Shown piece after piece: positions 6,226 through 16,051 of a stretch of 23,050 nt of DNA. Within the stretch, counting starts at the first letter, position 1, and each line of letters starts with the position of its first letter. Source of the DNA: CAWUKT01 sp041565275 (GTDB taxonomy: Bacteria > Bacteroidota > Bacteroidia > J057 > JADKCL01). Position numbers and translations under genes: made by a program. Location: positions 1 through 23,050 of the forward strand of contig JBFGVE010000035.1 of the NCBI GenBank assembly GCA_041565275.1. Direction: 5' to 3'. Below the pieces are notes generated by a model. That model was not told the DNA's origin and made no database searches. It worked only from the letters and a program-made list of their open reading frames with translations.

Positions 6226-9200
6226 TTGGCCGCAAATATTTATACCTCCAATCGTATTACGTTTGCTAGCATTCGTAAAATAATTGATTATCCAGACCTT
6301 CTGGAAGTTCAGCTGAAATCCTTTCGGGAATTCATGCAGTTGGATACACCTCCGGAAAGGAGGAAAGAAGAGGGGCTTCACAAGGTTTTTCAGGAAAATT
6401 TCCCCATCTCCGATGCGAGGGAAAATTTTGTCCTTGAATTCCTTGATTACTACATTGATCCTCCCAAGTACTCCATCAACGAATCTAAAGAGCGGGGTCT
6501 GACTTACGCTGTTCCTCTGAAGGCAAAGTTATATCTTTATTGTACAGATCCTGAAAACGATGACTTCGAACCAGTTGTTCAGGAGGTGTACCTCGGCAAT
6601 ATTCCATATATGTCGGATTCGGGTACCTTTGTGATCAATGGTGCAGAGCGAGTTATTGTCAGTCAACTGCACCGTTCCCCCGGTGTGTTCTTTGGACAAT
6701 CACTTCACGCTAACGGTACCAAACTTTACTCTGCAAGAATTATTCCCTTCAAGGGGTCTTGGATCGAATTTGCGACTGATGTGAACAACGTCATGTACGC
6801 CTACATTGATCGTAAGAAGAAATTCCCAGTTACTACACTACTTCGTGCCATTGGGTATTCTACAGACAAAGATATTCTGGAAATATTCGGACTTGCCGAA
6901 GAAGTTAAGGCTACTAAGAGCAATCTTAAGAAGTGTGTAGGTCGTAAACTAGCGGCCCGGATCTTAAAGACGTGGGATGAAGACTTCGTTGATGAAGACA
7001 CCGGAGAGGTCATTACGATCACTCGTAATGAAGTACTTCTTGAGCGCGATCATATTCTCGAAAAAGACGATTTGCAAATTGTTGTTGAGTCCGAAGCTAA
7101 GAATATCATTCTGGTGTCGGAAACTTCCAACTCTGCTGAATACTCCATTATTTACAATACCCTGCAGAAAGATAATGCAAATTCGGAATCTGAGGCGGTT
7201 GATTTAATTTATCGGCAGTTGCGAAATACTGAGCCGCCAGATGAGGAAACTGCTCGTGGAATAATTGATAAATTGTTCTTTAGCGACAAGCGATATGACC
7301 TGGGGGAAGTGGGGCGGTATCGTTTGAACAAAAAGCTCCATAAAGCTTATGACGAGACCTCTCAGGTGCTCACTAAAGATGACATCATTAAGATTGTCCA
7401 ATATCTGATCAGGCTGCAAAACTCCAAAGCTCATGTTGATGACATTGACCACCTGAGCAATCGCCGTGTCAGGACTGTAGGAGAGCAGTTGTATGCACAG
7501 TTTGGTGTAGGTCTTGCCCGTATGGCCAGAACAATCCGCGAGCGGATGAATATACGCGACAACGAGGTGTTTACTCCTGCTGATCTGATCAACGCGAGGA
7601 CCTTGTCTTCCGTTATCAATTCGTTCTTCGGGACGAATCAGTTGAGCCAGTTTATGGATCAGACTAATCCATTGTCCGAAGTAACTCACAAGCGAAGGGT
7701 TTCTGCCCTTGGACCTGGCGGTTTGTCGCGTGAACGCGCGGGATTTGAAGTTCGAGACGTTCACTACACTCACTATGGCCGTCTTTGTCCAATTGAAACC
7801 CCGGAAGGTCCCAATATTGGATTGATTTCATCCCTGTGTGTTTATGCGAAGGTGAACGACATGGGATTCATCGAAACACCTTACCGTGCTGTTAAAGATG
7901 GACGTGTAAAGGAAGAAACCTTTTACTTGAGTGCAGAAGAGGAAGATGGTATTGTCATTGCACAGTCCAATGCACCGGTCAATGATAAAGGTGAATTTGA
8001 AAATACTCAGGTACGTGCCCGATTGATGGGTGATTTTCCATTGGCTTCCCCTGAGGACTTGACTTACATGGATGTTGCCCCAAACCAGATTGTGTCTTTG
8101 GCGGCGTCTCTTATTCCTTTTCTGGAGCATGATGATGCAAACCGTGCTTTGATGGGTTCTAATATGCAGCGTCAGGCGGTTCCCCTTCTCCGTTCTGAAG
8201 CTCCTATAGTTGGAACCGGCCTTGAGCAAAAGGCTGCAGTTGATTCCCGTGCTCTTATCGTTGCTGAAGGGAATGGGGTTGTTGAATTTGTAGATGGAAA
8301 TAAAGTTGTTATCAGGTACGAAAGAACTTTGATGGATGACCTTGTAAGCTTTGATTCCAATATCACTACCTACGAACTCCCTAAATTCAAACGGACCAAT
8401 CAGAATACATGCATCAACCTGAAACCTTGTTTGGTCAAGGGGGAAAAGGTCGTTAAGGGTACAGTACTGGTTGAGGGATATTCCACCGACGATGGCGAAT
8501 TAGCAATAGGGAAAAATCTTTTGGTTGCCTTCATGCCTTGGCAAGGATACAATTTTGAGGATGCTATTGTAATCTCAGAGCGCGTCGTTTCTGAAGATGT
8601 CTTTACCTCTATTCACATTGAAGTTTTCGAGCTTCAGGTTCGTGATACCAAACGAGGAGAAGAAGAATTGACCCGTGAAATTCCAAACGTAAGTGAGGAA
8701 GCAGTTAAACACCTTGATGGGAATGGTCTGATCCGTGTAGGTGCTGAGGTAAGAGAGGGCGATATTCTGATTGGGAAGATTACCCCAAAAGGGGAGACTG
8801 ATCCAACTCCGGAAGAAAAACTACTTCGTGCTATCTTCGGTGATAAGGCTGGTGATGTGAAAGATGCCTCACTACGTGTGCCTCCATCTGTAAAGGGAGT
8901 AGTTATTGAGAAGAAACTCTTCCAAAAAGAAAAGAAAGAAGGTAAGGCCCGGCAAAATGATAAGAAGAAACTGGCTGGACTTGAATCTCAATATAAGTCT
9001 GACTTGGCTGATCTAGATCGTATGATGACTGGAAAGCTTCTTCAGATATTACAGGGCCACAAGTCTGCGGGGGTTAAAAATAAGTATGGTGAGGAGCTCA
9101 TCCCAAGTGGGAAGAAATTTACTGAGAAATCCCTTGCTCCGGTTGTATGGCTGGAAGTCATCCCTAGCGAATGGACCAAGGAAGAGGAGGTAAATCAAAA

Positions 9201-10032
9201 TGTACAGCGCCTGTTTTTTAACTATAAAATACGTTACAATAGCATTGAAGGAGAGTTTCGTCGCCAGGAATATCAAATCCGGGTTGGGGATGAATTACCC
9301 TCCGGCATACTAAAACTTGCAAAGGTTTATGTTGCCAAGAAACGCAAGCTCAAGGTAGGAGATAAGATGGCAGGCCGCCACGGTAACAAAGGGGTGGTTG
9401 CAAGGATCGTCTCTCAGGAGGATATGCCTTTCCTTCCCGACGGTACGCCGGTGGATATTGTTCTCAATCCGTTGGGTGTACCTTCCCGGATGAATCTGGG
9501 ACAAATATATGAAACTGTTCTTGGCTGGGCTGGTCGCAAACTCGGAATCAAGTTTGCCACTCCAATTTTTGATGGAGCAAAGCCTGACGATGTGGCAGAA
9601 TGGCTTGAGAAAGCTGATTTGCCAGCTTGGGGGCGCGCCCATCTATATGATGGTCAGACTGGTCGTCGTTTTGACCAGATGACCACAGTGGGCATTATCT
9701 ATATGTTGAAATTGAGCCATCTTGTCGATGATAAAATGCACGCTCGTTCTATCGGACCTTACTCTCTGATCACACAACAACCGCTTGGGGGAAAAGCCCA
9801 GTTTGGCGGTCAGCGTTTTGGAGAGATGGAAGTTTGGGCTCTTGAGGCGTTTGGAGCTGCCCACATTTTGCGTGAGATGCTGACAGTTAAATCTGACGAT
9901 GTCTTCGGTCGTGCCAAGACATATGAATCCATTGTAAAGGGTGATGTATTGCCCAAACCCGGAATTCCGGAGTCGTTCAACGTATTGCTCCACGAATTGC
10001 GTGGACTTGCACTTGAAGTAACCTTAGATTAA
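6226..10032 (+). CDS. rpoB: DNA-directed RNA polymerase subunit beta
   Basis: This is the beta subunit, which together with beta-prime forms the catalytic cleft of RNA polymerase. The 1268-residue length fits Bacteroidota. The rifampicin pocket is at about residues 472-495, with QLSQFMD, THKRR and SALGPGG. Asp478, His488 and Ser493 correspond to E. coli Asp516, His526 and Ser531, the wild-type residues. The active-site motif KMAGRHGNKG is at 1047-1056. A Lys/Glu-rich, coiled-coil-like segment at about 895-960 is a lineage insert. The C-terminus keeps GEMEVWALEAFGA and the ELRGLALEV end that contacts beta-prime. The start is a TTG at 6226: the frame has a TAG at 6196-6198, no ATG between that stop and 6226, and the next Met is residue 37, inside the conserved part. 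It is separated from rpoC by 22 bases. Confidence 0.98.
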   Translation: MAANIYTSNRITFASIRKIIDYPDLLEVQLKSFREFMQLDTPPERRKEEGLHKVFQENFPISDARENFVLEFLDYYIDPPKYSINESKERGLTYAVPLKAKLYLYCTDPENDDFEPVVQEVYLGNIPYMSDSGTFVINGAERVIVSQLHRSPGVFFGQSLHANGTKLYSARIIPFKGSWIEFATDVNNVMYAYIDRKKKFPVTTLLRAIGYSTDKDILEIFGLAEEVKATKSNLKKCVGRKLAARILKTWDEDFVDEDTGEVITITRNEVLLERDHILEKDDLQIVVESEAKNIILVSETSNSAEYSIIYNTLQKDNANSESEAVDLIYRQLRNTEPPDEETARGIIDKLFFSDKRYDLGEVGRYRLNKKLHKAYDETSQVLTKDDIIKIVQYLIRLQNSKAHVDDIDHLSNRRVRTVGEQLYAQFGVGLARMARTIRERMNIRDNEVFTPADLINARTLSSVINSFFGTNQLSQFMDQTNPLSEVTHKRRVSALGPGGLSRERAGFEVRDVHYTHYGRLCPIETPEGPNIGLISSLCVYAKVNDMGFIETPYRAVKDGRVKEETFYLSAEEEDGIVIAQSNAPVNDKGEFENTQVRARLMGDFPLASPEDLTYMDVAPNQIVSLAASLIPFLEHDDANRALMGSNMQRQAVPLLRSEAPIVGTGLEQKAAVDSRALIVAEGNGVVEFVDGNKVVIRYERTLMDDLVSFDSNITTYELPKFKRTNQNTCINLKPCLVKGEKVVKGTVLVEGYSTDDGELAIGKNLLVAFMPWQGYNFEDAIVISERVVSEDVFTSIHIEVFELQVRDTKRGEEELTREIPNVSEEAVKHLDGNGLIRVGAEVREGDILIGKITPKGETDPTPEEKLLRAIFGDKAGDVKDASLRVPPSVKGVVIEKKLFQKEKKEGKARQNDKKKLAGLESQYKSDLADLDRMMTGKLLQILQGHKSAGVKNKYGEELIPSGKKFTEKSLAPVVWLEVIPSEWTKEEEVNQNVQRLFFNYKIRYNSIEGEFRRQEYQIRVGDELPSGILKLAKVYVAKKRKLKVGDKMAGRHGNKGVVARIVSQEDMPFLPDGTPVDIVLNPLGVPSRMNLGQIYETVLGWAGRKLGIKFATPIFDGAKPDDVAEWLEKADLPAWGRAHLYDGQTGRRFDQMTTVGIIYMLKLSHLVDDKMHARSIGPYSLITQQPLGGKAQFGGQRFGEMEVWALEAFGAAHILREMLTVKSDDVFGRAKTYESIVKGDVLPKPGIPESFNVLLHELRGLALEVTLD

Positions 10033-10041
10033 TTTATTAAT

Positions 10042-10047
10042 AAGGAG
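10042..10047 (+). promoter_or_regulatory. Shine-Dalgarno of rpoC
   Basis: AAGGAG lies 7 bases before the rpoC ATG, an ideal spacing. Most other genes here have no such site, so rpoC appears to be set for strong independent initiation. Confidence 0.7.
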
Positions 10048-10054
10048 AATCTAA

Positions 10055-13000
10055 ATGTCCCTGAATAAGGATAGAAGAATCGGTTTGAACAGTGATTTCG
10101 ATAGAGTAACCATCTCATTGGCATCACCTGAAATGATCCTGGAGCGCTCTCACGGTGAGGTTCTCAAGCCTGAAACTATTAATTATCGGACCTATAAGCC
10201 CGAAAAAGATGGCTTGTTCTGTGAGCGTATCTTTGGTCCCGTCAAGGATTACGAGTGCCATTGCGGTAAATACAAGAGGATCCGCTACAAGGGTATCATT
10301 TGCGATCGGTGTGGGGTTGAAGTAACAGAGAAGAAAGTTCGTCGTGAGCGAATGGGGCATATCTCCCTTGTCGTTCCGGTTGCTCATATATGGTATTTTC
10401 GCACCCTACCCAGCAAAATAGGCTACTTGTTGGGCCTTACATCTAAAAAACTCGATCAGATCATATACTACGAACGTTATGTAGTGATCCAGCCGGGTAT
10501 TAAGGGGCTTGACGGTGTCGAACGGATGGATTTCCTTACCGAAGAAGAGTACCTCAATATTCTAGAAACTCTCCCGAAGGAGAACCAACATCTAGACAAT
10601 TCTGATCCCAACAAGTTCGTCGCAAAGATGGGGGCTGAGGCTCTTGAAGCTTTGCTGGGAACGATCAATTTGGATAAACTTTCCTACGAATTACGTCGGA
10701 AAGCCGCTGAGGAAACCTCCCAGCAACGTAAGAATGATGCTCTGAAGCGACTCAAGATAGTTGAGGCTTTCCGTTCGGCCAATCGCCGTATTGAGAACCG
10801 TCCCGAATGGATGGTTATCAAGATGGTTCCTGTTATTCCACCAGAGCTTCGTCCTTTGGTTCCGCTTGAAGGTGGTAGATTTGCGACATCTGATCTCAAT
10901 GATCTTTACCGCCGGGTAATCATTCGTAACAACCGGCTGAAGCGTCTCATCGAGATCAAGGCACCAGAAGTTATTCTACGGAACGAGAAAAGGATGCTTC
11001 AGGAAGCAGTTGACTCCTTGTTCGATAATACTCGGAAAGTAAACGCTGTTCGTTCGGAAAGCAATCGAGCGCTTAAGTCCCTTTCAGATATGTTAAAGGG
11101 TAAGCAAGGACGATTCCGTCAGAATCTACTCGGTAAGCGGGTTGACTACTCTGGCCGTTCCGTGATCGTAGTTGGCCCAAAGCTAAAACTTCACGAGTGT
11201 GGCCTTCCCAAGAATATGGCTGCGGAGCTCTTCAAACCATTCATAATACGCAAGCTTATTGAACGCGGAATCGTGAAGACTGTCAAGAGTGCCAAGAAAA
11301 TAGTCGATAAAAAAGACCCCATAGTCTGGGATATCCTTGAAAATGTATTGGTAGGGCATCCGGTTCTTTTGAATCGGGCACCGACCCTTCACCGTCTGGG
11401 TATTCAGGCTTTCCAACCGAAGCTTGTTGAAGGAAAAGCGATCCAACTTCATCCTCTCGTATGTACCGGCTTCAATGCTGACTTTGATGGTGACCAGATG
11501 GCCGTTCACGTTCCGCTGAGCGCAGATGCTTGTCTGGAAGCAATGGTTCTCATGTTGGCAAGCCACAATATCCTTCACCCCGCAAATGGTAAGCCGATTA
11601 CTCTTCCTTCACAGGATATGGTATTAGGCATTTACTATTTGACCAATATTCGTCCTGGACAAATTGGTGAAGGCCTCACATTTGGTAGTCCAGAAGAGGT
11701 AATAATTGCTTACAATGAAGGAAGAGTCGCGAAACATGCACCGATCAAGTGCCGTCTTCCCAAATATGATGAAAATCTGCAACCAGTGATCCACCCGGTT
11801 ACTGGTGAAAATGAGACTCATATTGTCGAAACGACTACCGGACGTGTCCTCTTTAATGAGATTGTTCCAAAGGATGTTCCCTTCATCAATCAGACCCTGG
11901 GTAAGAAGGAACTCCGGAAGTGGATCAACAAAATATTTACTGTTTCTGGTCTTCGTGAGACTGCTATCTTCCTGGATAATTTGAAAGGAATGGGATTCCG
12001 TCAGGCATATGTTGGGGGTCTTTCCTTCGGCTTACCTGAGGTTCTTGTCCCTCCGGAAAAGGAAATTCTGGTTGTCGAAGCTAAAAAAGAGGTTGAGGCT
12101 ATATGGGACCAGTACCAGATGGGTATCATCACGGATAACGAACGTTATAAGAAGGTGATTGACGTCTGGACCAAAATGGATGCTTCCCTATCCGATACTT
12201 TGATGGATCAGTTGACAAAAGACAACGATGGATTTAATTCTGTCTTTATGATGCTGAATTCGGGAGCACGTGGTTCCAAAGCTCAGATCAAGCAGCTTGG
12301 GGGTATGAGGGGATTGATGGCCAAACCGCAGAAATCCTTAAAGGGTTCTGCCGGTGAGATTATTGAAAATCCGATCATTGCGAATTTTAAAGAAGGGCTT
12401 TCTGTTCTGGAGTACTTCATCTCCACCCACGGTGCACGTAAAGGCCTTGCAGATACAGCTCTAAAAACAGCTGACGCGGGTTACCTGACCCGTCGTCTGG
12501 TTGACGTATCACAGGATGTGATCATCACCGAATACGATTGTGGAACCTTGCGTGGTTTGACTGCGGAACCTATTATCAAAGATGATGAGATTATTGTTTC
12601 AATAGGTGAAAACCTCCTGGGACGTGTTTCTCTCGACAATGTATACCATCCTGATACTGACGAGATTTTGGTCGGCATTGGAGAGCAGATCAATGAAGAT
12701 ACTGCAGACGCAATCGAAGAGTCTGGTATCACAAAGGTGCGGATGCGCTCCGTATTGACTTGTGAGTCCAAATCAGGTGTTTGTGTACTCTGCTATGGAC
12801 GTAACCTTGCAACCGGTCGACTGGTAGAAGTGGGCGAGGCTGTGGGAGTAATCGCAGCTCAGTCGATTGGTGAACCAGGTACTCAGTTGACCTTGAGAAC
12901 CTTTCACTTAGGTGGTATTGCGGGTCGTAGTGCAGGTGACAACCAATTGTCTTCCAAGCAAGAAGGGATCGTTGAACTGGAAAATATTCGGACCGTACTT

Positions 13001-14386
13001 CGTGAGGAGAACAGTGTCCAGAAGCGGATTGTCATTATTCGTGGAGGCGAAGTACGTATTCGCAACGCTCGTGGTGTCATCCTGGTATCTCACAAAATCC
13101 CTTATGGTTCAGAGATTACAGTGAAGGAAGGACAAAAGATCACTCGCGGTGATGTGATCTGTAAGTGGGACCCTTATAATTCTGTTATTCTATCAGAGTT
13201 TGAAGGCAGTGTCCTTTATGACAATATTGTTGAAGGTTCTACTTATTTGGAAGAACGCGATGATCGTACCGGCCACGCTGAAAAGATCATTATTGATTCC
13301 AAGGACAGGACGCTTAATCCAGCCATTCGAGTGGTTGACAGGGAAGGGAAGCCACTCCGTGTTTATAACCTTCCGATTGGTGCCTACATCAATGTAGAAG
13401 ACGGCGACAAGATTCAGGCAGGCACCATTTTATGTAAGATCCCGCGTGTCTCGGGAACCAGTTCTGATATCACTGGTGGTCTTCCAAGGGTAACAGAGCT
13501 TTTTGAAGCGCGTAATCCATCCAATCCTGCAGTAGTATCTGAAATTGATGGAATTGTAAGCCTCGGTGGCATCAAGCGAGGTAACCGCGAAGTATTCGTC
13601 ACCTCACGTGACGGTGCAGACAAGAAGGGATATCTTATTCCATTGACCAAACACATCCTTGTCCAGGAGAATGACTTGGTTTATGCCGGCGATCTTCTTT
13701 CTGATGGTGTTACCGCTCCAGCTGATATTCTTGCCATTAAAGGCCCCAGTGAAGTACAGGCCTATATTGTCAATGAAATCCAGGAAGTGTATCGCCTCCA
13801 AGGTGTAGGTATCAATGATAAGCATATTGAAGTTGTGGTTCGCCAGATGATGCAGAAACTTTGGGTAGTTGATCCGGGTGATACCATCTTCCTTGAAAAG
13901 GAAAAGGTTGACCGGAAAGATTTCCAGGAAGAGAACGACTGGATTTGGGACAAGATGGTTGTAGAAGAAAGTGGGGATTCGGAAAAATTCACCGCTGGTC
14001 AGATTGTAAGTTCCAGAAAGCTTTACGATGAGAACCGTTTCCTCAAACGTAAAAAGCTTAAATTGGTGGTAGCTCGGACTGCACGTCCAGCAGTTGGACG
14101 TCCGATCCTTCAGGGAATCACCCGTGCTTCCCTAGGTACCAAATCATGGCTATCTGCGGCATCCTTTCAGGAAACTACCAAGGTCTTGTCCGAGGCTGCA
14201 ATTACAGCTAAAACTGATGAATTGATCGGCCTCAAGGAGAATGTGATCGTTGGTCACTTGATCCCTGCGGGTACCGGTCTTCGTGAATACGGGAACTATG
14301 TAGTTGGTGACATGGATGAGTTCCGTGTGAAGTACAGTGTAGACGATCAAGAAACAAAGATTGTTGATGAATTTGTTGCGGAATAA
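10055..14386 (+). CDS. rpoC: DNA-directed RNA polymerase subunit beta-prime
   Basis: This is the largest RNA polymerase subunit and carries the catalytic magnesium. The 1443-residue product has the N-terminal zinc site at Cys68, Cys70, Cys83 and Cys86. The active-site motif NADFDGD is at residues 474-480, with Asp476, Asp478 and Asp480 holding the metal. The second zinc site is formed by Cys829, Cys903, Cys910 and Cys913. The bridge helix/trigger loop region includes GVIAAQSIGEPGTQLTLRTF just before an SBHM-type beta-rich insert (about 960-1130), as is common in this phylum. The C-terminus has the conserved GRPILQGITRASL and ends in an acidic tail. A strong terminator follows within 20 bases and closes the operon. 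Confidence 0.98.
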   Translation: MSLNKDRRIGLNSDFDRVTISLASPEMILERSHGEVLKPETINYRTYKPEKDGLFCERIFGPVKDYECHCGKYKRIRYKGIICDRCGVEVTEKKVRRERMGHISLVVPVAHIWYFRTLPSKIGYLLGLTSKKLDQIIYYERYVVIQPGIKGLDGVERMDFLTEEEYLNILETLPKENQHLDNSDPNKFVAKMGAEALEALLGTINLDKLSYELRRKAAEETSQQRKNDALKRLKIVEAFRSANRRIENRPEWMVIKMVPVIPPELRPLVPLEGGRFATSDLNDLYRRVIIRNNRLKRLIEIKAPEVILRNEKRMLQEAVDSLFDNTRKVNAVRSESNRALKSLSDMLKGKQGRFRQNLLGKRVDYSGRSVIVVGPKLKLHECGLPKNMAAELFKPFIIRKLIERGIVKTVKSAKKIVDKKDPIVWDILENVLVGHPVLLNRAPTLHRLGIQAFQPKLVEGKAIQLHPLVCTGFNADFDGDQMAVHVPLSADACLEAMVLMLASHNILHPANGKPITLPSQDMVLGIYYLTNIRPGQIGEGLTFGSPEEVIIAYNEGRVAKHAPIKCRLPKYDENLQPVIHPVTGENETHIVETTTGRVLFNEIVPKDVPFINQTLGKKELRKWINKIFTVSGLRETAIFLDNLKGMGFRQAYVGGLSFGLPEVLVPPEKEILVVEAKKEVEAIWDQYQMGIITDNERYKKVIDVWTKMDASLSDTLMDQLTKDNDGFNSVFMMLNSGARGSKAQIKQLGGMRGLMAKPQKSLKGSAGEIIENPIIANFKEGLSVLEYFISTHGARKGLADTALKTADAGYLTRRLVDVSQDVIITEYDCGTLRGLTAEPIIKDDEIIVSIGENLLGRVSLDNVYHPDTDEILVGIGEQINEDTADAIEESGITKVRMRSVLTCESKSGVCVLCYGRNLATGRLVEVGEAVGVIAAQSIGEPGTQLTLRTFHLGGIAGRSAGDNQLSSKQEGIVELENIRTVLREENSVQKRIVIIRGGEVRIRNARGVILVSHKIPYGSEITVKEGQKITRGDVICKWDPYNSVILSEFEGSVLYDNIVEGSTYLEERDDRTGHAEKIIIDSKDRTLNPAIRVVDREGKPLRVYNLPIGAYINVEDGDKIQAGTILCKIPRVSGTSSDITGGLPRVTELFEARNPSNPAVVSEIDGIVSLGGIKRGNREVFVTSRDGADKKGYLIPLTKHILVQENDLVYAGDLLSDGVTAPADILAIKGPSEVQAYIVNEIQEVYRLQGVGINDKHIEVVVRQMMQKLWVVDPGDTIFLEKEKVDRKDFQEENDWIWDKMVVEESGDSEKFTAGQIVSSRKLYDENRFLKRKKLKLVVARTARPAVGRPILQGITRASLGTKSWLSAASFQETTKVLSEAAITAKTDELIGLKENVIVGHLIPAGTGLREYGNYVVGDMDEFRVKYSVDDQETKIVDEFVAE

Positions 14387-14405
14387 CGACAATTCAAGAT
14401 CATAG

Positions 14406-14435
14406 AAAAAGGGACAAGAAGTTGTCCCTTTTTTT
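14406..14435 (+). terminator. Intrinsic terminator after rpoC
   Basis: AGGGACAA (14410-14417) and TTGTCCCT (14422-14429) form an 8-bp stem with the loop GAAG. It is flanked by five A on the left and a run of seven T on the right (14429-14435). This is a textbook Rho-independent terminator at the end of the operon. The flanking A and T runs would also let it work weakly in the other direction. Confidence 0.93.
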
Positions 14436-14463
14436 CTTTATTTTGAGGTTTAACCTGGAATAT

Positions 14464-14985
14464 ATGAGTCATTCCACGAGTTTAGAAAAAGTAAAAATCT
14501 TAAGTCTTTCAGGAACAAAGGTCCGTTTGAGAAGGATTGCTTATGAAATCTATGAGTCCAATTACGGGAGTGATGAACTGGTTATTCTGGGGATTGACGA
14601 CAGGGGTGGATACTTGGCAGAAAAGCTTAAAGAACTTCTAATAGAAATTTCTCCTATTACAGTGCTCCTGATCAAGGCTAAAAAAGTTAAAGACACTGCT
14701 GAAATCATGGTTGAAGGGGAGAATATAAGTTCAATTATAAAAGGAAAGACCGTTCTCATCGTGGACGATGTTTTGTATTCAGGAAGAACCTTGTTCCATG
14801 CCATTGCTTTTGTTATGAAGCACGAGCCGACAAAAATTCAAACAGCGGTGCTGATTGACCGGGGACACAGGAGTATCCCTATTACCCATGACTTTGTGGG
14901 TATCCTGCTCTCCACAAGTTTGAAACAACATGTATCGGTTGAAATCTCCCCTGAATCAAATTCTGCAACAGCCTACCTTCTTTAA
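14464..14985 (+). CDS. PyrR-like phosphoribosyltransferase
   Basis: The 173-residue protein is a type I phosphoribosyltransferase. The PRPP-binding loop VDDVLYSGRT is at residues 100-109, and the segment VLIDRGHRSIPI further on closely resembles PyrR, the pyrimidine-operon regulator with uracil phosphoribosyltransferase activity. An upstream GIDDRGGYLAEKL segment matches the family's first substrate loop. I set the start at the ATG at 14464; an upstream in-frame TTG at 14422 lies within the rpoC terminator and is unlikely. No pyrimidine genes adjoin it and no PyrR-type anti-antiterminator leader is visible, so a UMP-sensing RNA role cannot be claimed. The next gene starts 3 bases after its stop. 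Confidence 0.8.
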   Translation: MSHSTSLEKVKILSLSGTKVRLRRIAYEIYESNYGSDELVILGIDDRGGYLAEKLKELLIEISPITVLLIKAKKVKDTAEIMVEGENISSIIKGKTVLIVDDVLYSGRTLFHAIAFVMKHEPTKIQTAVLIDRGHRSIPITHDFVGILLSTSLKQHVSVEISPESNSATAYLL

Positions 14986-14988
14986 TTC

Positions 14989-15987
14989 ATGAAAGCCCTT
15001 CAAATACTCAAAAAGAATCAACCCTGGCAGCTCAATGAAGTCAGGGACCCTCTCTTAAAAAAGGGAATGGTACTGGTCAAGATAAAGGCTGCAGCTTTCA
15101 ATCATCGGGATCTTTGGATCAATAAAGGGATGTATGGGGGTCTCATCTATCCGGTTATTCCTGGTTCAGATGGATGTGGGGTGATCACAGATGTGGCACG
15201 AGACTTGAACAGGGACATTTTAAGAAAAGAGGTTATAATCAACCCTGGTTTTTATTGGGGAAACGAAGAGGGTTTTCAGAGCAGTTCCTTTGAAATTTTG
15301 GGTATGCCTAGCAATGGAACTCTGGCAGAATATGTAGCTGTTCCGGTTGAATACATCCATGAGCAGCCATTTCATTTGACGGCTGAACAGGCTTCAGCCC
15401 TCCCTTTGGCAGGTCTTACTGCGTACAGAGCCTTGTTTTCCAGAGTCAATCTAGGCCACGGTGATAAGGTATTGGTCAACGGAATCGGGGGTGGAGTAGC
15501 CTTGTTTGCTTTGCAGTTTGCTAAGGCGTACGGCTGTGAAGTATGGGTGACGTCAAGTTCAACACAGAAGATTAAATCAGCAATGGCATTAGGTGCTGCA
15601 GGAGGCGTCAACTATAAAGCAGAAGACTGGGATAAAAAATTGATTCAAAAGGCTGGTAAATTTGATGTGATCATTGATGGCGCAGGCGGTACAGGATTTG
15701 GGGCTTTGATCCATCTCGCTTCACCTGGAGGGAAGATTGCAGTTTATGGCGGAACCGCAGGAAAGATTGAGAATATTTCACCTCAGGCACTCTTTTGGAA
15801 GCAGGTCTCCATTTTGGGTACAACCATGGGATCAGAACGTGATTTCTACAATATGCTGCGGTTTATTAACAAGCATGAAATTGTACCAATAATCGATGAA
15901 GTGTTTCCCTTAGAAGAAATTGTTTTGGCAGCTGAAAAATTAGAGCAAGGGAAACAGTTTGGAAAGGTCGTCGTCAAGGTATCCTGA
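14989..15987 (+). CDS. Zinc-free MDR-family oxidoreductase (quinone oxidoreductase-like)
   Basis: The 332-residue protein belongs to the medium-chain dehydrogenase/reductase superfamily. The N-terminal GroES-like domain has NHRDLWINKGMY and PVIPGSDGCGVI. The Cys and Gly-His-Glu residues that bind catalytic zinc in alcohol dehydrogenases are not present, so a quinone- or enone-reductase type is more likely than an alcohol dehydrogenase. The Rossmann domain follows with the nucleotide loop VLVNGIGGGVALFALQFAKA at about residues 158-177. Substrate and exact reaction are not apparent. It starts 3 bases after the PyrR-like gene and is probably cotranscribed. It ends 64 bases from the convergent aroK; no terminator with a U-tract is visible between them. 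Confidence 0.85.
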   Translation: MKALQILKKNQPWQLNEVRDPLLKKGMVLVKIKAAAFNHRDLWINKGMYGGLIYPVIPGSDGCGVITDVARDLNRDILRKEVIINPGFYWGNEEGFQSSSFEILGMPSNGTLAEYVAVPVEYIHEQPFHLTAEQASALPLAGLTAYRALFSRVNLGHGDKVLVNGIGGGVALFALQFAKAYGCEVWVTSSSTQKIKSAMALGAAGGVNYKAEDWDKKLIQKAGKFDVIIDGAGGTGFGALIHLASPGGKIAVYGGTAGKIENISPQALFWKQVSILGTTMGSERDFYNMLRFINKHEIVPIIDEVFPLEEIVLAAEKLEQGKQFGKVVVKVS

Positions 15988-16051
15988 TCGTTTTAAGAAA
16001 AGATCGTTCTAATTAAATATCCCCCCTCATTCCAACTTCCTGTTTTTCCAT

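Noticed and set aside
7204..7773. Minus-strand open frame of 189 codons inside rpoB
   Set aside because: It is antisense to the conserved rifampicin region and has no protein-like features.
14422..14463. Upstream TTG start for the PyrR-like protein
   Set aside because: It lies within the terminator hairpin of rpoC and adds a hydrophobic run not seen in the family.
15986..16010. Repeat of GATCGTT between the oxidoreductase gene and aroK
   Set aside because: The two copies are only seven bases long and form no stem with a U-tract; chance is enough.
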